Part shown: positions 14,974-24,262 of the stretch, in pieces
How the letters are laid out: each line of letters opens with the position of its first letter
How positions within the stretch are numbered: the stretch's first letter is position 1
NCBI GenBank assembly: GCA_937959115.1
Contig: CALGAW010000044.1
Coordinates: 1 to 64,000 of the forward strand
Source of the DNA: an uncultured Saprospiraceae bacterium
Lineage (GTDB): Bacteria; Bacteroidota; Bacteroidia; Chitinophagales; Saprospiraceae
Reading direction: 5' to 3'
Length of the DNA: 64,000 nucleotides
Made by a program: the position numbers and the translations under genes
The notes under the pieces: model-generated
Told to the model about the DNA's origin: nothing
Database searches by the model: none
What the model saw: only the letters and a program-made list of their open reading frames with translations

Positions 14974-17394
14974 ATGGGCGCCTTTAAGTTTATTTTAACT
15001 GGACTAATAACAGTTGGATTCTTTTATGTATTGAATAATCCGATTCAACTTGGAGAGCAATCAATACCCGCGCTAGGCAAACTCCTCAATCCATACACCG
15101 GCTTCTGGCAAAATGCCGATCCAGTTCTACCGACTTTTAGCAATCAAAACCTCCCGAACCTCAAGGGAAGCGTAGAAGTGGTTTATGATGACAGACTGGT
15201 CCCACACATTTTTGCTGAACATGATGTAGATGCCGCTTATGTCCAAGGATTCATTACCGCAAAACACCGCCTTTGGCAAATGGAATTTCAGACCCACGCC
15301 GCAGCAGGTAGAGTCTCAGAGGTCGCAGGCCCACGTCCCATACCGCTAGACAAAAAGATGCGAGGGCTCGGTATACCGAATGCCGCAAGGAATACAACAG
15401 AAGCTTGGGAAAAATCGCCGTATTACCCAATGTTAGAAGCCTACAGCAACGGTGTAAATGCATATATTAATTCATTGAGCAATAAGTCATTGCCACTTGA
15501 ATACAAAGTGATGGGATACAAGCCTGAAGCTTGGTCACCCTACAAAACAGCACTCTTGCTGAAAAACATGGCCTATACCCTATCCATCAGGGAAAAGGAC
15601 ATCGAAATGACAAATGCGCTCAATCACTTTGGCAAAGAAACCTTTGATGAGCTTTATCCGTTATGGAATCCGAAGCAATCGCCTATTATTCCGAAAGGTA
15701 CGAAATGGGAAACAAATCACACCCAAATTGATAAATCAACTTCCTACAACTCAATAGACGAGGTGGTTCCGTTTACCCCTTTCAAAAAGCCATACAAAGG
15801 CATTGGAAGTAACAATTGGGCATTGTCCGGCAAGAAAACTGCTTCTGGGAATCCGATTCTGTGTAATGATCCTCACTTAAGTATGACCTTACCTTCTATC
15901 TGGTATGAGCTTCAAATCACCTCGCCTAGCTTTAATGTGTATGGTGTTTCTTTGCCCGGAGCACCAGGCATCATCATTGGATTTAATGAGGACATTGCTT
16001 GGGGTGTGACCAATGTAGGCCATGATGTAGCTGACTGGTTTACCATAAAATGGAAGGATGATTCTAGGACAGAATATTTGCTAGATGGAAAATATATAAA
16101 AGCTGAGCTAAAAATTGAAGAGTACAAAATCAAAGGCCAACCTTCTGTTTATGATACTATTCGATATACACATTGGGGACCAGTTGTTTATAACGATCCT
16201 TCTAAAACTAAATTTGACTTGGCACTGAAGTGGAAAGGACATGAAGGTTCTGATGAAATGTCTACGTTCTATGAATTAAACAAGGCAAAGAACTATAACG
16301 ATTATGTAAGCGCTTTATCAACTTATGAATGTCCAGCCCAAAACTTTGTGTTTGCTAGTAAAAACGAAGGAGATATCGGGCTTTGGGTTCAAGGAAAATT
16401 CGCTTCAAAAGAAAACAATATTGGGAGATTTGTTCAAGATGGGACAACTGTCGCCAACGATTCAAATGAGTCGATCCCACATCGTTCAAATCCTCACGTC
16501 AAGAATCCAGACCGTGGATTTGTTTCTTCTGCGAATCAGCACTCTACCGACCCTTCCTATCCCTATTATTATCATGGCAATTTTGAAAACTATCGGAGCA
16601 GAACCATAAATGGTATGCTAGATGCAATGGACGGTGTGACACCAGCTGACATGCAGAAAATGCAGTACAATAGCTATAGCCTAGAAGCAGAAGAGGCACT
16701 TCCTCAACTAATCACTAAAGTAGATAAGTCGTCATTGACGAAGAAAGAACTCGAATACTTTAAATTATTAGAAAATTGGGATTTTCATTATAAAAAAGAA
16801 GCAATTGGACCTACTGTTTTCGAACTCTTTTGGTCAACCTTTCAAGCACAGGTTTGGGATGAAACAAAGTCCATAAAAGGAATTTCACAACGGCCAGAAC
16901 AATGGAAAACACTTGAATTATTGACCAACCAACCAAATAGTAAATACTTCGACAAAGTGCATACCCCAAAGATGGAAACAGCAGCAGACATCAGTACTTC
17001 AGCTTTCAAAACCGCTTGCAAAAAAATACAACGCTGGGAAGCAGAAAACGATTCAAAAGCCATTTGGATGAAATATAATCCTACAAGCGTTAGGCACTTG
17101 GCTAGAATTCCCGCCTTCAGTCGATCAAACTTGGCGACAGACGGTCATCGGAGAGCAATTAATGCGGTCTATAAACAGTGGGGGCCATCTTGGCGGATGG
17201 TCGTAGCACTTGACAAAAACGTCAAAGCTACTTGCATTTATCCTGGTGGGCAATCTGGCAATCCTGGTAGTCCTTATTATGATAACTTCCTTGATGACTG
17301 GGCAAGTGGGAAATATTATGAAGCATTGGTAATGAAAAGTGCCGACCAGGAAATTGGTTGGCAATTGCTAGGCAAAGAAAAATATAAACCATAA
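14974..17394 (+). CDS. Penicillin-acylase-family N-terminal nucleophile hydrolase
   Basis: An 806-residue Ntn amidohydrolase. After an N-terminal hydrophobic segment (FILTGLITVGFFYVL) comes the alpha chain (VVYDDRLVPHIFAEHDVDAA, then FITAKHRLWQMEF), a spacer, and the beta chain beginning at S279 in GIGSNNWALSG, the self-cleavage site and nucleophile. NDPHLSMTLPSIWYE, PGAPGIIIGFNEDIAWGVTN and the later asparagine-rich region fit the family. Members cleave amide bonds of beta-lactams, acyl-homoserine lactones or other acylated amines; the real substrate is unknown. The gene is one base from the small membrane-protein gene downstream, so they likely form an operon with the exonuclease. Confidence 0.92.
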   Translation: MGAFKFILTGLITVGFFYVLNNPIQLGEQSIPALGKLLNPYTGFWQNADPVLPTFSNQNLPNLKGSVEVVYDDRLVPHIFAEHDVDAAYVQGFITAKHRLWQMEFQTHAAAGRVSEVAGPRPIPLDKKMRGLGIPNAARNTTEAWEKSPYYPMLEAYSNGVNAYINSLSNKSLPLEYKVMGYKPEAWSPYKTALLLKNMAYTLSIREKDIEMTNALNHFGKETFDELYPLWNPKQSPIIPKGTKWETNHTQIDKSTSYNSIDEVVPFTPFKKPYKGIGSNNWALSGKKTASGNPILCNDPHLSMTLPSIWYELQITSPSFNVYGVSLPGAPGIIIGFNEDIAWGVTNVGHDVADWFTIKWKDDSRTEYLLDGKYIKAELKIEEYKIKGQPSVYDTIRYTHWGPVVYNDPSKTKFDLALKWKGHEGSDEMSTFYELNKAKNYNDYVSALSTYECPAQNFVFASKNEGDIGLWVQGKFASKENNIGRFVQDGTTVANDSNESIPHRSNPHVKNPDRGFVSSANQHSTDPSYPYYYHGNFENYRSRTINGMLDAMDGVTPADMQKMQYNSYSLEAEEALPQLITKVDKSSLTKKELEYFKLLENWDFHYKKEAIGPTVFELFWSTFQAQVWDETKSIKGISQRPEQWKTLELLTNQPNSKYFDKVHTPKMETAADISTSAFKTACKKIQRWEAENDSKAIWMKYNPTSVRHLARIPAFSRSNLATDGHRRAINAVYKQWGPSWRMVVALDKNVKATCIYPGGQSGNPGSPYYDNFLDDWASGKYYEALVMKSADQEIGWQLLGKEKYKP

Positions 17395-17395
17395 A

Positions 17396-17749
17396 ATGAA
17401 ACAATTTATCTTAGGAATCAGTCTAATTGCTTTAGGAACCATCATTGTTTCTCCATTCACTCCTTGGTGGGGAATTGGGATCGTTGCCATGATTATTGGA
17501 GCTATAGTAGGACTTAAAGGTACCACAAGCTTCTTCTATGGATTTCTAGGGGTTGGTCTAGTTTGGTTAATTGCCATGATCTGGAAAAACGTTTCCAACG
17601 ACGGTATTTTGCTAGGACGAATGGCTGAGTTATTTCCAATCGGAAGCTCCATAGGACTAATGCTAGCAATCGCATTGATTGGAGCACTAGCAGGTGGATT
17701 ATCAGCGGCTACAGGAGGATTACTAAGACAATTATTAGATAACAAGTAA
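17396..17749 (+). CDS. Small polytopic membrane protein, unknown
   Basis: 117 residues almost wholly hydrophobic, with about four membrane helices (ILGISLIALGTIIV, GIVAMIIGAIVGL, FYGFLGVGLVWLIAMI, IGLMLAIALIGALAGGL) and Gly-rich packing. No charged catalytic motif or known family is apparent. It starts one base after the acylase stop and ends 15 bases before the exonuclease start, so it is co-transcribed with both; whether it helps the acylase is speculation. Confidence 0.75.
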   Translation: MKQFILGISLIALGTIIVSPFTPWWGIGIVAMIIGAIVGLKGTTSFFYGFLGVGLVWLIAMIWKNVSNDGILLGRMAELFPIGSSIGLMLAIALIGALAGGLSAATGGLLRQLLDNK

Positions 17750-17764
17750 GCTAAATACAAGATT

Positions 17765-18310
17765 TTGAACTTTATCGTATTTGATTTGGAGGCTACGTGC
17801 TGGGAGAATATGCGGCACAACCATGTGCAAGAAACTATTGAGATTGGTGCTGTAAAGGTAGATCGTTATGGTGATGTGCTTGGGCAGTTTGAAAAATTTG
17901 TTCAGCCCGTATTGTTCCCAACCCTATCCCCATTTTGCAAGGAATTAACAAGTATTACGCAAAATCAAGTCGAAGGTGCAAATGAGTTTTCAACAGTAAT
18001 AGAAGAATTTCAAGACTGGATCGGACACTTTGATAATGAGGAATATCTACTTTGTTCTTGGGGCTTTTTTGATAAAACGCAATTAATCCAAGATTGTGAG
18101 TTGCATAAAATGGAAGGAGATTGGGTGAATCAACATATTAGTCTCAAGCATCAGTACAACGATTATAAAGGAAACAGAAAACACATTGGATTGAACAAAG
18201 CGATTCGAAAAGAGGGGTTTGAATTTACTGGAACGCACCATCGTGGCATTGATGATGCAATTAATTTAGTTAAAATATTTGTTAAATATAAAGACATCTG
18301 GCAATTCTAA
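17765..18310 (+). CDS. DEDDh 3'-5' exonuclease (ERI1/KapD-like)
   Basis: A stand-alone 181-residue DnaQ-fold exonuclease. ExoI motif FDLEATCWE (D7, E9), ExoII region around SWGFFDKTQL with its aspartate, and ExoIII HHRGIDDAINL (H and D) supply the four acidic residues and the histidine of the DEDDh class. The ERI1/KapD branch acts on RNA or structured nucleic acid 3' ends, so an RNA-trimming role is likely but unproven. TTG at 17765 is the only reasonable start, as no ATG occurs near the first motif. Confidence 0.88.
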   Translation: MNFIVFDLEATCWENMRHNHVQETIEIGAVKVDRYGDVLGQFEKFVQPVLFPTLSPFCKELTSITQNQVEGANEFSTVIEEFQDWIGHFDNEEYLLCSWGFFDKTQLIQDCELHKMEGDWVNQHISLKHQYNDYKGNRKHIGLNKAIRKEGFEFTGTHHRGIDDAINLVKIFVKYKDIWQF

Positions 18311-18736
18311 TCGCCTTCCAACACATTCACAATCAGCAACATAAATCATTTCTTTAAAATTCTGAATTCCTTAATATTTTCAAAATATTATATTCCAGTA
18401 GACGATTTTTCAATTTCCTGCGTTCTATAAGTAACCATCTTCTGGGGACAATAAATAACATTTAATTTACGGGAAAGTACGTGATTGCTTAAGGTGAGCT
18501 GTCTTACTAATACAACCCATAATTGAACTATTTTTTAAACTAAATGAACCCTCAAAAGTAATTCTTAAGTTTTATGAAACCTTTGATTTATAGTAGAATG
18601 TCGATTTAAAATCTAATATAAAACAGGTTTAAAATAAAGGGTGCGAAAAAAAAATTAAGAGTTAGTGCAACGTTTTCGATTTTTATAGCATTAAGTAAAT
18701 AGAAAACATAGTTAAACAGAAAAATCCCTTATTAAA
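18311..18736. other. Gap of about 425 bases, nothing recognised
   Basis: Very A+T-rich non-coding DNA between the exonuclease and the 105-residue gene. It probably contains the promoter of the latter, but no TAnnTTTG box or hairpin stands out. Confidence 0.5.
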
Positions 18737-19054
18737 ATGAAAAACTCAAACTTACATTTAACATTAGCGGCTGAACTTTCGGGCTCGGAAGTCGACAAAG
18801 CCCAAACCTCGGATTCGATTTTTAATCACGTAAAACGATTATTAACAAAATTCTCAGATGTACTAGGAAATGTCTTACAAATTGATGTAAAAAACAGAGC
18901 GATTGGTCAATTGTTTGAAGACAAAACATACTTAATTTCATTAGGCAACTACCGACTTACGCTTCAATTAATCAATTTTGTGCCTGCAGATCGTTGGGAA
19001 ATTAAAACCTTTCGTTTAGAGGAAAACACGAGCTTGATCACTCAAGCAGCTTAA
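18737..19054 (+). CDS. Hypothetical 105-residue protein
   Basis: Soluble protein of unknown family. The first half is helical and polar (SIFNHVKRLLTKFSDVLGNVL), the second half reads as beta strands (KTYLISLGNYRLTLQLINFV). No signal or membrane segment. ATG at 18737 is well isolated behind a long gap, as a regulated or monocistronic gene would be. Its last 17 bases overlap the end of the convergent ankyrin gene, with no terminator between them. Confidence 0.6.
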   Translation: MKNSNLHLTLAAELSGSEVDKAQTSDSIFNHVKRLLTKFSDVLGNVLQIDVKNRAIGQLFEDKTYLISLGNYRLTLQLINFVPADRWEIKTFRLEENTSLITQAA

Positions 19055-20627
19055 TAATATCCTTACGTCCTAGTCTCCTTGCCACCTGCAAAGGAGTCTG
19101 TTGATCAGCATTTTTCAGCTGAACCATCGCACCACCATCTAGTAAAATTTTCACCATCTTCTGTTCATTGTCAACGATTGCTATCTCCAACGGAGACCGC
19201 CCTTTCTTGTCTAGAACATTTAGATCTGCTCCTAATTCCACCATTAGTTTAAGGAACCAATATCTACCACTTTTGACAATTTTACAGATCAAGGCATTGC
19301 CGTCCTCCCTTCCAATATTAATATTTGCGGCATGCCCGATTAAGGTTTTAAACAGACGTTCACGCCCATGCAGCACGCACCATTCAAGAGGACTTCTATC
19401 TAGTATCAATTGATTTACAAGGAAACCATGATCTATCAATGGCTGTATAAAGTCTTCGGCATTTGACTTTATGACTACGACTATCGGAGCGCTTTTTTTT
19501 CCAATATAGTTGACTTGAGCACCATGTTTTAGAAGACTAGAGACAATTTCCTTACTTTTGTTTTCCAAGGCCACCTCTAAAGGGCTATAATCGTCTACTA
19601 CCAAGTTAGGATTGGCACCAAATGCTAGGAGGAGATTCACATCCTTTATTTTGTTTCTCTTTACTGTATGAAACAACAACGAATTACCATTATGAGTCGT
19701 ATTTACTTGAGCACCAGCTTCCAATAAGAGTTGAGCTATCTCCAGCTTATTGGTTAACAAGGCATAGGACAAAGGTGTCCAACCCTCTTCTTTATCCACT
19801 GTTTCTAGGGAAGGTTTTGCCAACAACAGTTCCTTCAATTGCTTTTTGTCATTTTGCTGAATGCAGTTCCACAAATACTTGGTGTTTTCTTGTTTTTCGT
19901 CGGAAGATAGATTGTTTTTTTTCGAGAGACTCTTAGCTTGAGTCTCTTTATTCGTTGCTAATTTTCTAAACTGTTTTAATTTAGCTTGGTACGTTTTCTC
20001 AATTCGGTTGAGCTTTTCACTCTTTTGTTTTTCGAGTTCGGCGGCTAGTGCTTGTTTTTTCTCAGTGACTTGTTGCAGTTCTATATCTTTTTGGCGTTTT
20101 TCTGCTCGTTCAAGAAGGACATTGAAGTCTTTATCTGGTTGGTCAAACTTGAGGCTTTCGTTCTGATTTCTAATGACTTTTGCCTGATAGTGATTTTTTT
20201 TATGGTTTTCGAATACCTTCAGAAATAAGGCGTCATGTGTTTTTTTGGCCATGTCTTCAGCCGTTTTTCCTTCTATGTTTTTTAAGTACGGATTTGCACC
20301 GTTTTCTAGGAGCTCTTTTGCAGTAGTGAGTGCATTGTGTTTTACAGCAAGCATGAGTGGAGTCAGTTCTTTTTCGTCTCGCTGATCGAGGTTGGCACCG
20401 TTTTCCTTCAGCAGTAGAATCATGTTTGCCCGATCTTTAATAACGGCGAGATGAATGGGGAGTCTGCCTAGTGTGTCTGGGGTGTTCAATGGAACATTCT
20501 TGCTAAGCAACTTTGTTACGCCTTCTAGGTCATTGATGACAATGTCCGTAAACAACTGTTCTACCAACGCATCTTCCTGGCTGGTTTTACCAAACAATCT
20601 ATTTAGAAATGATTTTTTCTTGCTCAT
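19038..20627 (-). CDS. Ankyrin-repeat protein with central coiled coil
   Basis: A 529-residue cytoplasmic protein. Ankyrin repeats fill residues ~35-140 (TLGRLPIHLAVIKDRANMIL, LTPLMLAVKHNALTTAKELL) and ~265-528 (WTPLSYALLTNKLEIAQLLL and further units). Between them, ~150-235 is a Lys/Glu/Gln coiled coil (LQQVTEKKQALAAELEKQKS). No enzymatic domain or signal peptide is present, so it is probably a protein-binding scaffold. There is no repeat-bearing toxin or peroxidase partner nearby to suggest its target. Confidence 0.88.
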   Translation of the reverse strand: MSKKKSFLNRLFGKTSQEDALVEQLFTDIVINDLEGVTKLLSKNVPLNTPDTLGRLPIHLAVIKDRANMILLLKENGANLDQRDEKELTPLMLAVKHNALTTAKELLENGANPYLKNIEGKTAEDMAKKTHDALFLKVFENHKKNHYQAKVIRNQNESLKFDQPDKDFNVLLERAEKRQKDIELQQVTEKKQALAAELEKQKSEKLNRIEKTYQAKLKQFRKLATNKETQAKSLSKKNNLSSDEKQENTKYLWNCIQQNDKKQLKELLLAKPSLETVDKEEGWTPLSYALLTNKLEIAQLLLEAGAQVNTTHNGNSLLFHTVKRNKIKDVNLLLAFGANPNLVVDDYSPLEVALENKSKEIVSSLLKHGAQVNYIGKKSAPIVVVIKSNAEDFIQPLIDHGFLVNQLILDRSPLEWCVLHGRERLFKTLIGHAANINIGREDGNALICKIVKSGRYWFLKLMVELGADLNVLDKKGRSPLEIAIVDNEQKMVKILLDGGAMVQLKNADQQTPLQVARRLGRKDIIKLLE

Positions 20628-20761
20628 TTATGACTCAAAGTTTCTAGCATTCGCTTGAATTGAGAACAAGATAAGCAATTGTGAATTTTCGAACAAAATA
20701 GAATTAAGCTTATGTTGTTTGGGTTGGTTGATTTTATTCTTTTTCGTTAGCGTAATGTTAT

Positions 20762-21289
20762 TCATTTTCTAGTGCTTAAATGAAGTACCATTCGATTCAT
20801 CCCTTTCAACTCTTTTTTAAAATACGGAACCTCAAGTCTTGTTTTACTGTGAAATTCGAATCCTAGTTTCTGATAAAAAGCGATTGCGTTTACATTTGAA
20901 TCAATTACACACAAAAAAATCAGCTTTTTTCCTTGTTCAATAACCTTTTCTATTATTTCAGACATTGCCATTTTTCCATATCCTTTTCCACTATAGGCAG
21001 GGAGAATGTATATTTTTTCCAACGCACAATTATCCAATTCAGAGAATTCATTTGATGACTTTTGGTTTATTTTCAAAAACCCAATGTTCGTTCCATTTTC
21101 ATTTAGAAAAAAGTACTCGAAATTATCATCAACCAATTCAAGCTTTAATCGTTTTGAACCAAACTCTTGTTCTAAATAAAGTTCTAAACCATTATCTGTC
21201 CAATGATTTGCAAATACTTGAACGTATGCCGTTCTGCATATTTGCTGTAATTCTAGGATTTCATTTATTGACGCTTTTACTAGCTGCAT
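20762..21289 (-). CDS. GNAT-family N-acetyltransferase
   Basis: 175 residues with the Gcn5-related acetyltransferase fold. The acetyl-CoA pyrophosphate loop is YSGKGYGKMAMSEII (R/Q-x-x-G-x-G/A type), preceded by strand LEKIYILPAY and followed by NAIAFYQKLGFEFHSKTRLE, the usual motif B. The acceptor substrate (amine, ribosomal protein, peptide) cannot be told. It lies 15 bases downstream of the beta-helix gene's frame end region and is read in the same direction from its own start; the two are likely unrelated in function. Confidence 0.9.
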   Translation of the reverse strand: MQLVKASINEILELQQICRTAYVQVFANHWTDNGLELYLEQEFGSKRLKLELVDDNFEYFFLNENGTNIGFLKINQKSSNEFSELDNCALEKIYILPAYSGKGYGKMAMSEIIEKVIEQGKKLIFLCVIDSNVNAIAFYQKLGFEFHSKTRLEVPYFKKELKGMNRMVLHLSTRK

Positions 21290-21304
21290 AGATTGTTTTT
21301 GTGC

Positions 21305-23371
21305 TTACCGTTCGACTCCAGAGTAAATCCCATTGTTTTGGAACCAATAAATCTTATCTGCTCCACTTACTTCTCCATCCAAATTGTAGTCTCCTAGCCT
21401 ATAAACATTAAATAATCCATTTTGAGAAAACCAGCTGGCCTGATCAGAACCATTTATATCATACCCGTTGGCATCAAGTAGTTGTTCCCCATCACCTGCA
21501 TACATCGCCCAGACTCCAGGAGAAATTTCCTTCTGACCAAAACCTGCCGCTGTTTTGTAGCTATCAGAACTCCTAAAATCATAGATTAACTCAGTTCCTG
21601 ATAAAGGGACAGCGGAAGGACTCATTATTCCTAAGTGATTTCTATGTTCGATCACGATATAAAAAGCTGTTCCTATTGCTGTGTTAAGAACCTTTGGGTC
21701 CGGAAAAATCAAGCAACCATCTGACTGAACGACCGCTGCCGCTGTTGCAACTGTGCTTGCTGAACTGATACCAGACCGAAACCCCACCTTTACCCAATCA
21801 ACAGAATTAGGTGGATAGTCTGCTGTTGTCCAATTCTGACCTTCTGTTCCTTGATGATTCCAAGGAGCCGTATTATAGGGATGTCCGCTAGGAAGCAATC
21901 CTTTCTGAAGTAATGTTGTTTTCAGATTATTGTTGTCAAAGGCACCTTCCATCCAAAGACAGATATCAGGAAGCACAAACGCTGGCTCTGAGAACTCAGG
22001 CATCGTATCCAATTGAAGTTGCCAACCATTGTTTGAGCAGCAACCTGAATATGCCCCTCGATAGCTCCAATCATAAGTATCATGGTTAAAATCTTCATTC
22101 CAAGCAGCATAGTTTTCAAAAAGGATGCTTGGAGTCATACTCCCGTTCAACATCCCATTTTTCGGATACAGGTCAAGTGTATTCAAGTTCATCGTTGCTG
22201 AAACTACATGATTCCCAGCATTTGCATAAGCGTCTACTACATTATCCAAAACGTTTGAAAACCCAGTAATCGACTGCGGAGAAAACACAGCATTCCCATA
22301 GCAATATTGTTGATAGCTTGGATCCTGTCCATACAAACGGACGCCTCCAGATGAGTTAGCTGTCCAAACTGTGTTATGAAAGACATTAATCGCTTGCGGA
22401 GCAACTCCATTTTGAGGTTTAAAATAAACTGCTCGATAGCCAGAAGGATTGAAATGATTGACGAAAACATTGTTATACATGGTTATATTACCTGTTCCTT
22501 GAAACAGTGCTTCTACTGGATTATTGAAAAAGAAATTACTATAAATCTCATAATAATCTTGCGAACCCCAACCAGAAGAAGGAAACCCTCCGACCAAGAG
22601 ATTCGGGCGAGCAGAGTTACCAGTGGAAGAGGAGTTGTCTTTTGTAAACACATTTTTTCTGATAATCGTTTTTGCATTGATTTGGGTACCTGGAAACAGA
22701 TCACGCACACCAGCAGTCTGGTGCTTAACTTGAATGTTATACCCAATCGTATTCTCAATTAGGTTGTATTCAATGATTCCGTTGACAAAAGGTCGGCTCC
22801 CATCTGAATTCCCAAAGTACATTCCAGTTCCAGCGCCTCTAATCACGTTTTTTCTAACTACCCAGTTCCAAGCAGAGCACTTTGTGCTGATGCCTACTGA
22901 CTGTTGATCTGCATCGTAGTTTTCTATGGTTAGATTTTCAATAGTGATATGACTTGCCCAGTTTCCTGTAGTGCCCTCCGCTTTTATTGCATCTACAAAC
23001 TGGCTCCTTCCGTCGAGCTTGAAGTTTTTAATGACTAGATAGGAGCATTTCTTAATGCTTACGGTATTGCAACATGATCGTCCTTGTAAGACAGTGTTGT
23101 TTCCTACTCCCATAATTACGATGGGGTCTGAAACCGTGCCACTTAGTTCATTCAGTACCAAGTCATTTGAATAAATACCCGCACTAAGCATTAACGTATC
23201 TCCTGCTGATAGTGAAGATAAAAAGGTCGTATAATCAGAAGGTGTGCCTACAATGAAATTTGCTTGAACTTTATTCGAAAATGGAAGAATGAGAAGAAAA
23301 AGTATCCATTTAAAATTAACCATCAACCTGTATGATAATTTATCTTCTTTCATATTTACCTTCTTTTGCAA
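21305..23371 (-). CDS. Secreted right-handed beta-helix protein with Ca-binding tail
   Basis: A 688-residue exported protein. Its signal peptide is around VNFKWILFLLILPFSN; internal ATGs at 23353 and 23323 are alternative starts. Residues ~40-420 are parallel beta-helix repeats (GTPSDYTTFLSSLSAGDTL, KKCSYLVIKNFKLDGRSQF, WASHITIENLTIENYDA), as in polysaccharide lyases and chondroitinase-B-like proteins. A beta-rich region follows, and the end contains GDYNLDGEVSGADKIYW, a dockerin/EF-hand-like calcium loop. No catalytic residues can be assigned. It is probably a surface or secreted polysaccharide-binding or -cleaving protein. Confidence 0.82.
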   Translation of the reverse strand: MQKKVNMKEDKLSYRLMVNFKWILFLLILPFSNKVQANFIVGTPSDYTTFLSSLSAGDTLMLSAGIYSNDLVLNELSGTVSDPIVIMGVGNNTVLQGRSCCNTVSIKKCSYLVIKNFKLDGRSQFVDAIKAEGTTGNWASHITIENLTIENYDADQQSVGISTKCSAWNWVVRKNVIRGAGTGMYFGNSDGSRPFVNGIIEYNLIENTIGYNIQVKHQTAGVRDLFPGTQINAKTIIRKNVFTKDNSSSTGNSARPNLLVGGFPSSGWGSQDYYEIYSNFFFNNPVEALFQGTGNITMYNNVFVNHFNPSGYRAVYFKPQNGVAPQAINVFHNTVWTANSSGGVRLYGQDPSYQQYCYGNAVFSPQSITGFSNVLDNVVDAYANAGNHVVSATMNLNTLDLYPKNGMLNGSMTPSILFENYAAWNEDFNHDTYDWSYRGAYSGCCSNNGWQLQLDTMPEFSEPAFVLPDICLWMEGAFDNNNLKTTLLQKGLLPSGHPYNTAPWNHQGTEGQNWTTADYPPNSVDWVKVGFRSGISSASTVATAAAVVQSDGCLIFPDPKVLNTAIGTAFYIVIEHRNHLGIMSPSAVPLSGTELIYDFRSSDSYKTAAGFGQKEISPGVWAMYAGDGEQLLDANGYDINGSDQASWFSQNGLFNVYRLGDYNLDGEVSGADKIYWFQNNGIYSGVER

Positions 23372-23618
23372 CTCATCAAACTAACTATTGACTATCAATC
23401 ACTTAATTTCGTTTATTACACATCTTACTGTTCAATAATCTTCCCTTTAAGATAATTCAACTTGCTCAATATTTACATTAAAAATCTAATTTTTATATAA
23501 AACAGTTGTTTTCATTGGTTTTAAGATTTCATTGAACCGACATAAAAAACGCCATGCTCAAATGCAGTCTTGCCAAAAAAGAAAGATATCAGTACCTTGG
23601 CAGAAAATTTCAATCAAA

Positions 23619-24191
23619 ATGGAAGCATTAAACAAACACCTCCAAAGTTTCCCTCACTTTTCAGATCATCTCTTTGAACAATTAGAACCTTATCTCTCAG
23701 AAAAGCACTTGGAAGAAGGAGAATATTTCCTCAGAGAAGGAAAAGTTTGTAAGCAAATTGCCTTTATAGAGAAAGGAATTGTTCGCCTATTTTACTTGAA
23801 TGATGGGAAAGAGACGACCAAATGCTTCTGTAAGGAGAATACCTTTACATGTTCTTTTCAAAGTTTGATTACTCAAAGCAAAAGCGACATTGCGATTCAA
23901 GCGATTGAGCCTTGCAAAATGATCGTCTTGTCCTACGATTCACTACAAAAACTATATGAAAAAGATCTGTTTTGGCAACAAGTTGGCCGACTCGTTGCAG
24001 AAACAGAATACATGATATCTGATAACCATCAACGATTTCTAAGAGACCTCACCGCAACAGATAGGTACTTGCAAATTCTAGAAAAAGATGAAGAGATGCT
24101 ACAACGCGTTCCTCTCAATCATTTAGCGACCTATCTGCAAATTACTCCTGAGACATTGAGCAGAATAAGAAAGAAAATTACACGAACTTGA
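23619..24191 (+). CDS. Crp/Fnr-family transcription regulator
   Basis: 190 residues from the ATG at 23619; the frame extends upstream to a TTG at 23532, but those 29 residues are basic and unlike the family. An N-terminal cyclic-nucleotide-binding-type jelly roll (LEEGEYFLREGKVCKQIAFI, GIVRLFYLNDGKETTKCF) leads through a long dimer helix to a short HTH (NHLATYLQITPETLSRIRKK). No Fnr-type cysteine cluster, so it is not an iron-sulfur oxygen sensor. Its stop codon lies inside a perfect TTGAC-N4-GTCAA dyad, 72 bases before arsM; it may control arsM. Confidence 0.9.
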   Translation: MEALNKHLQSFPHFSDHLFEQLEPYLSEKHLEEGEYFLREGKVCKQIAFIEKGIVRLFYLNDGKETTKCFCKENTFTCSFQSLITQSKSDIAIQAIEPCKMIVLSYDSLQKLYEKDLFWQQVGRLVAETEYMISDNHQRFLRDLTATDRYLQILEKDEEMLQRVPLNHLATYLQITPETLSRIRKKITRT

Positions 24192-24201
24192 CATAGGTCA
24201 A
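24188..24201. promoter_or_regulatory. Crp/Fnr-type box TTGACATAGGTCAA upstream of arsM
   Basis: Perfect dyad TTGAC-N4-GTCAA, the form bound by Crp/Fnr-family dimers, overlapping the stop codon of the regulator gene. A half-like copy (TTGATAGGTCAG) follows directly. A weak -7-like CAGATTTG at 24223-24230 would put the box near -41, the class II activator position. Binding by the adjacent regulator is inferred. Confidence 0.55.
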
Positions 24202-24262
24202 TTGATAGGTCAGTTAAATCTTGCAGATTTGTGTCATTCGTTAATCAATAAAAATTAAAACT

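Noticed and set aside
22376-22762. 128-residue plus-strand ORF
   Set aside because: Antisense shadow of the beta-helix gene without signal, domain or promoter.
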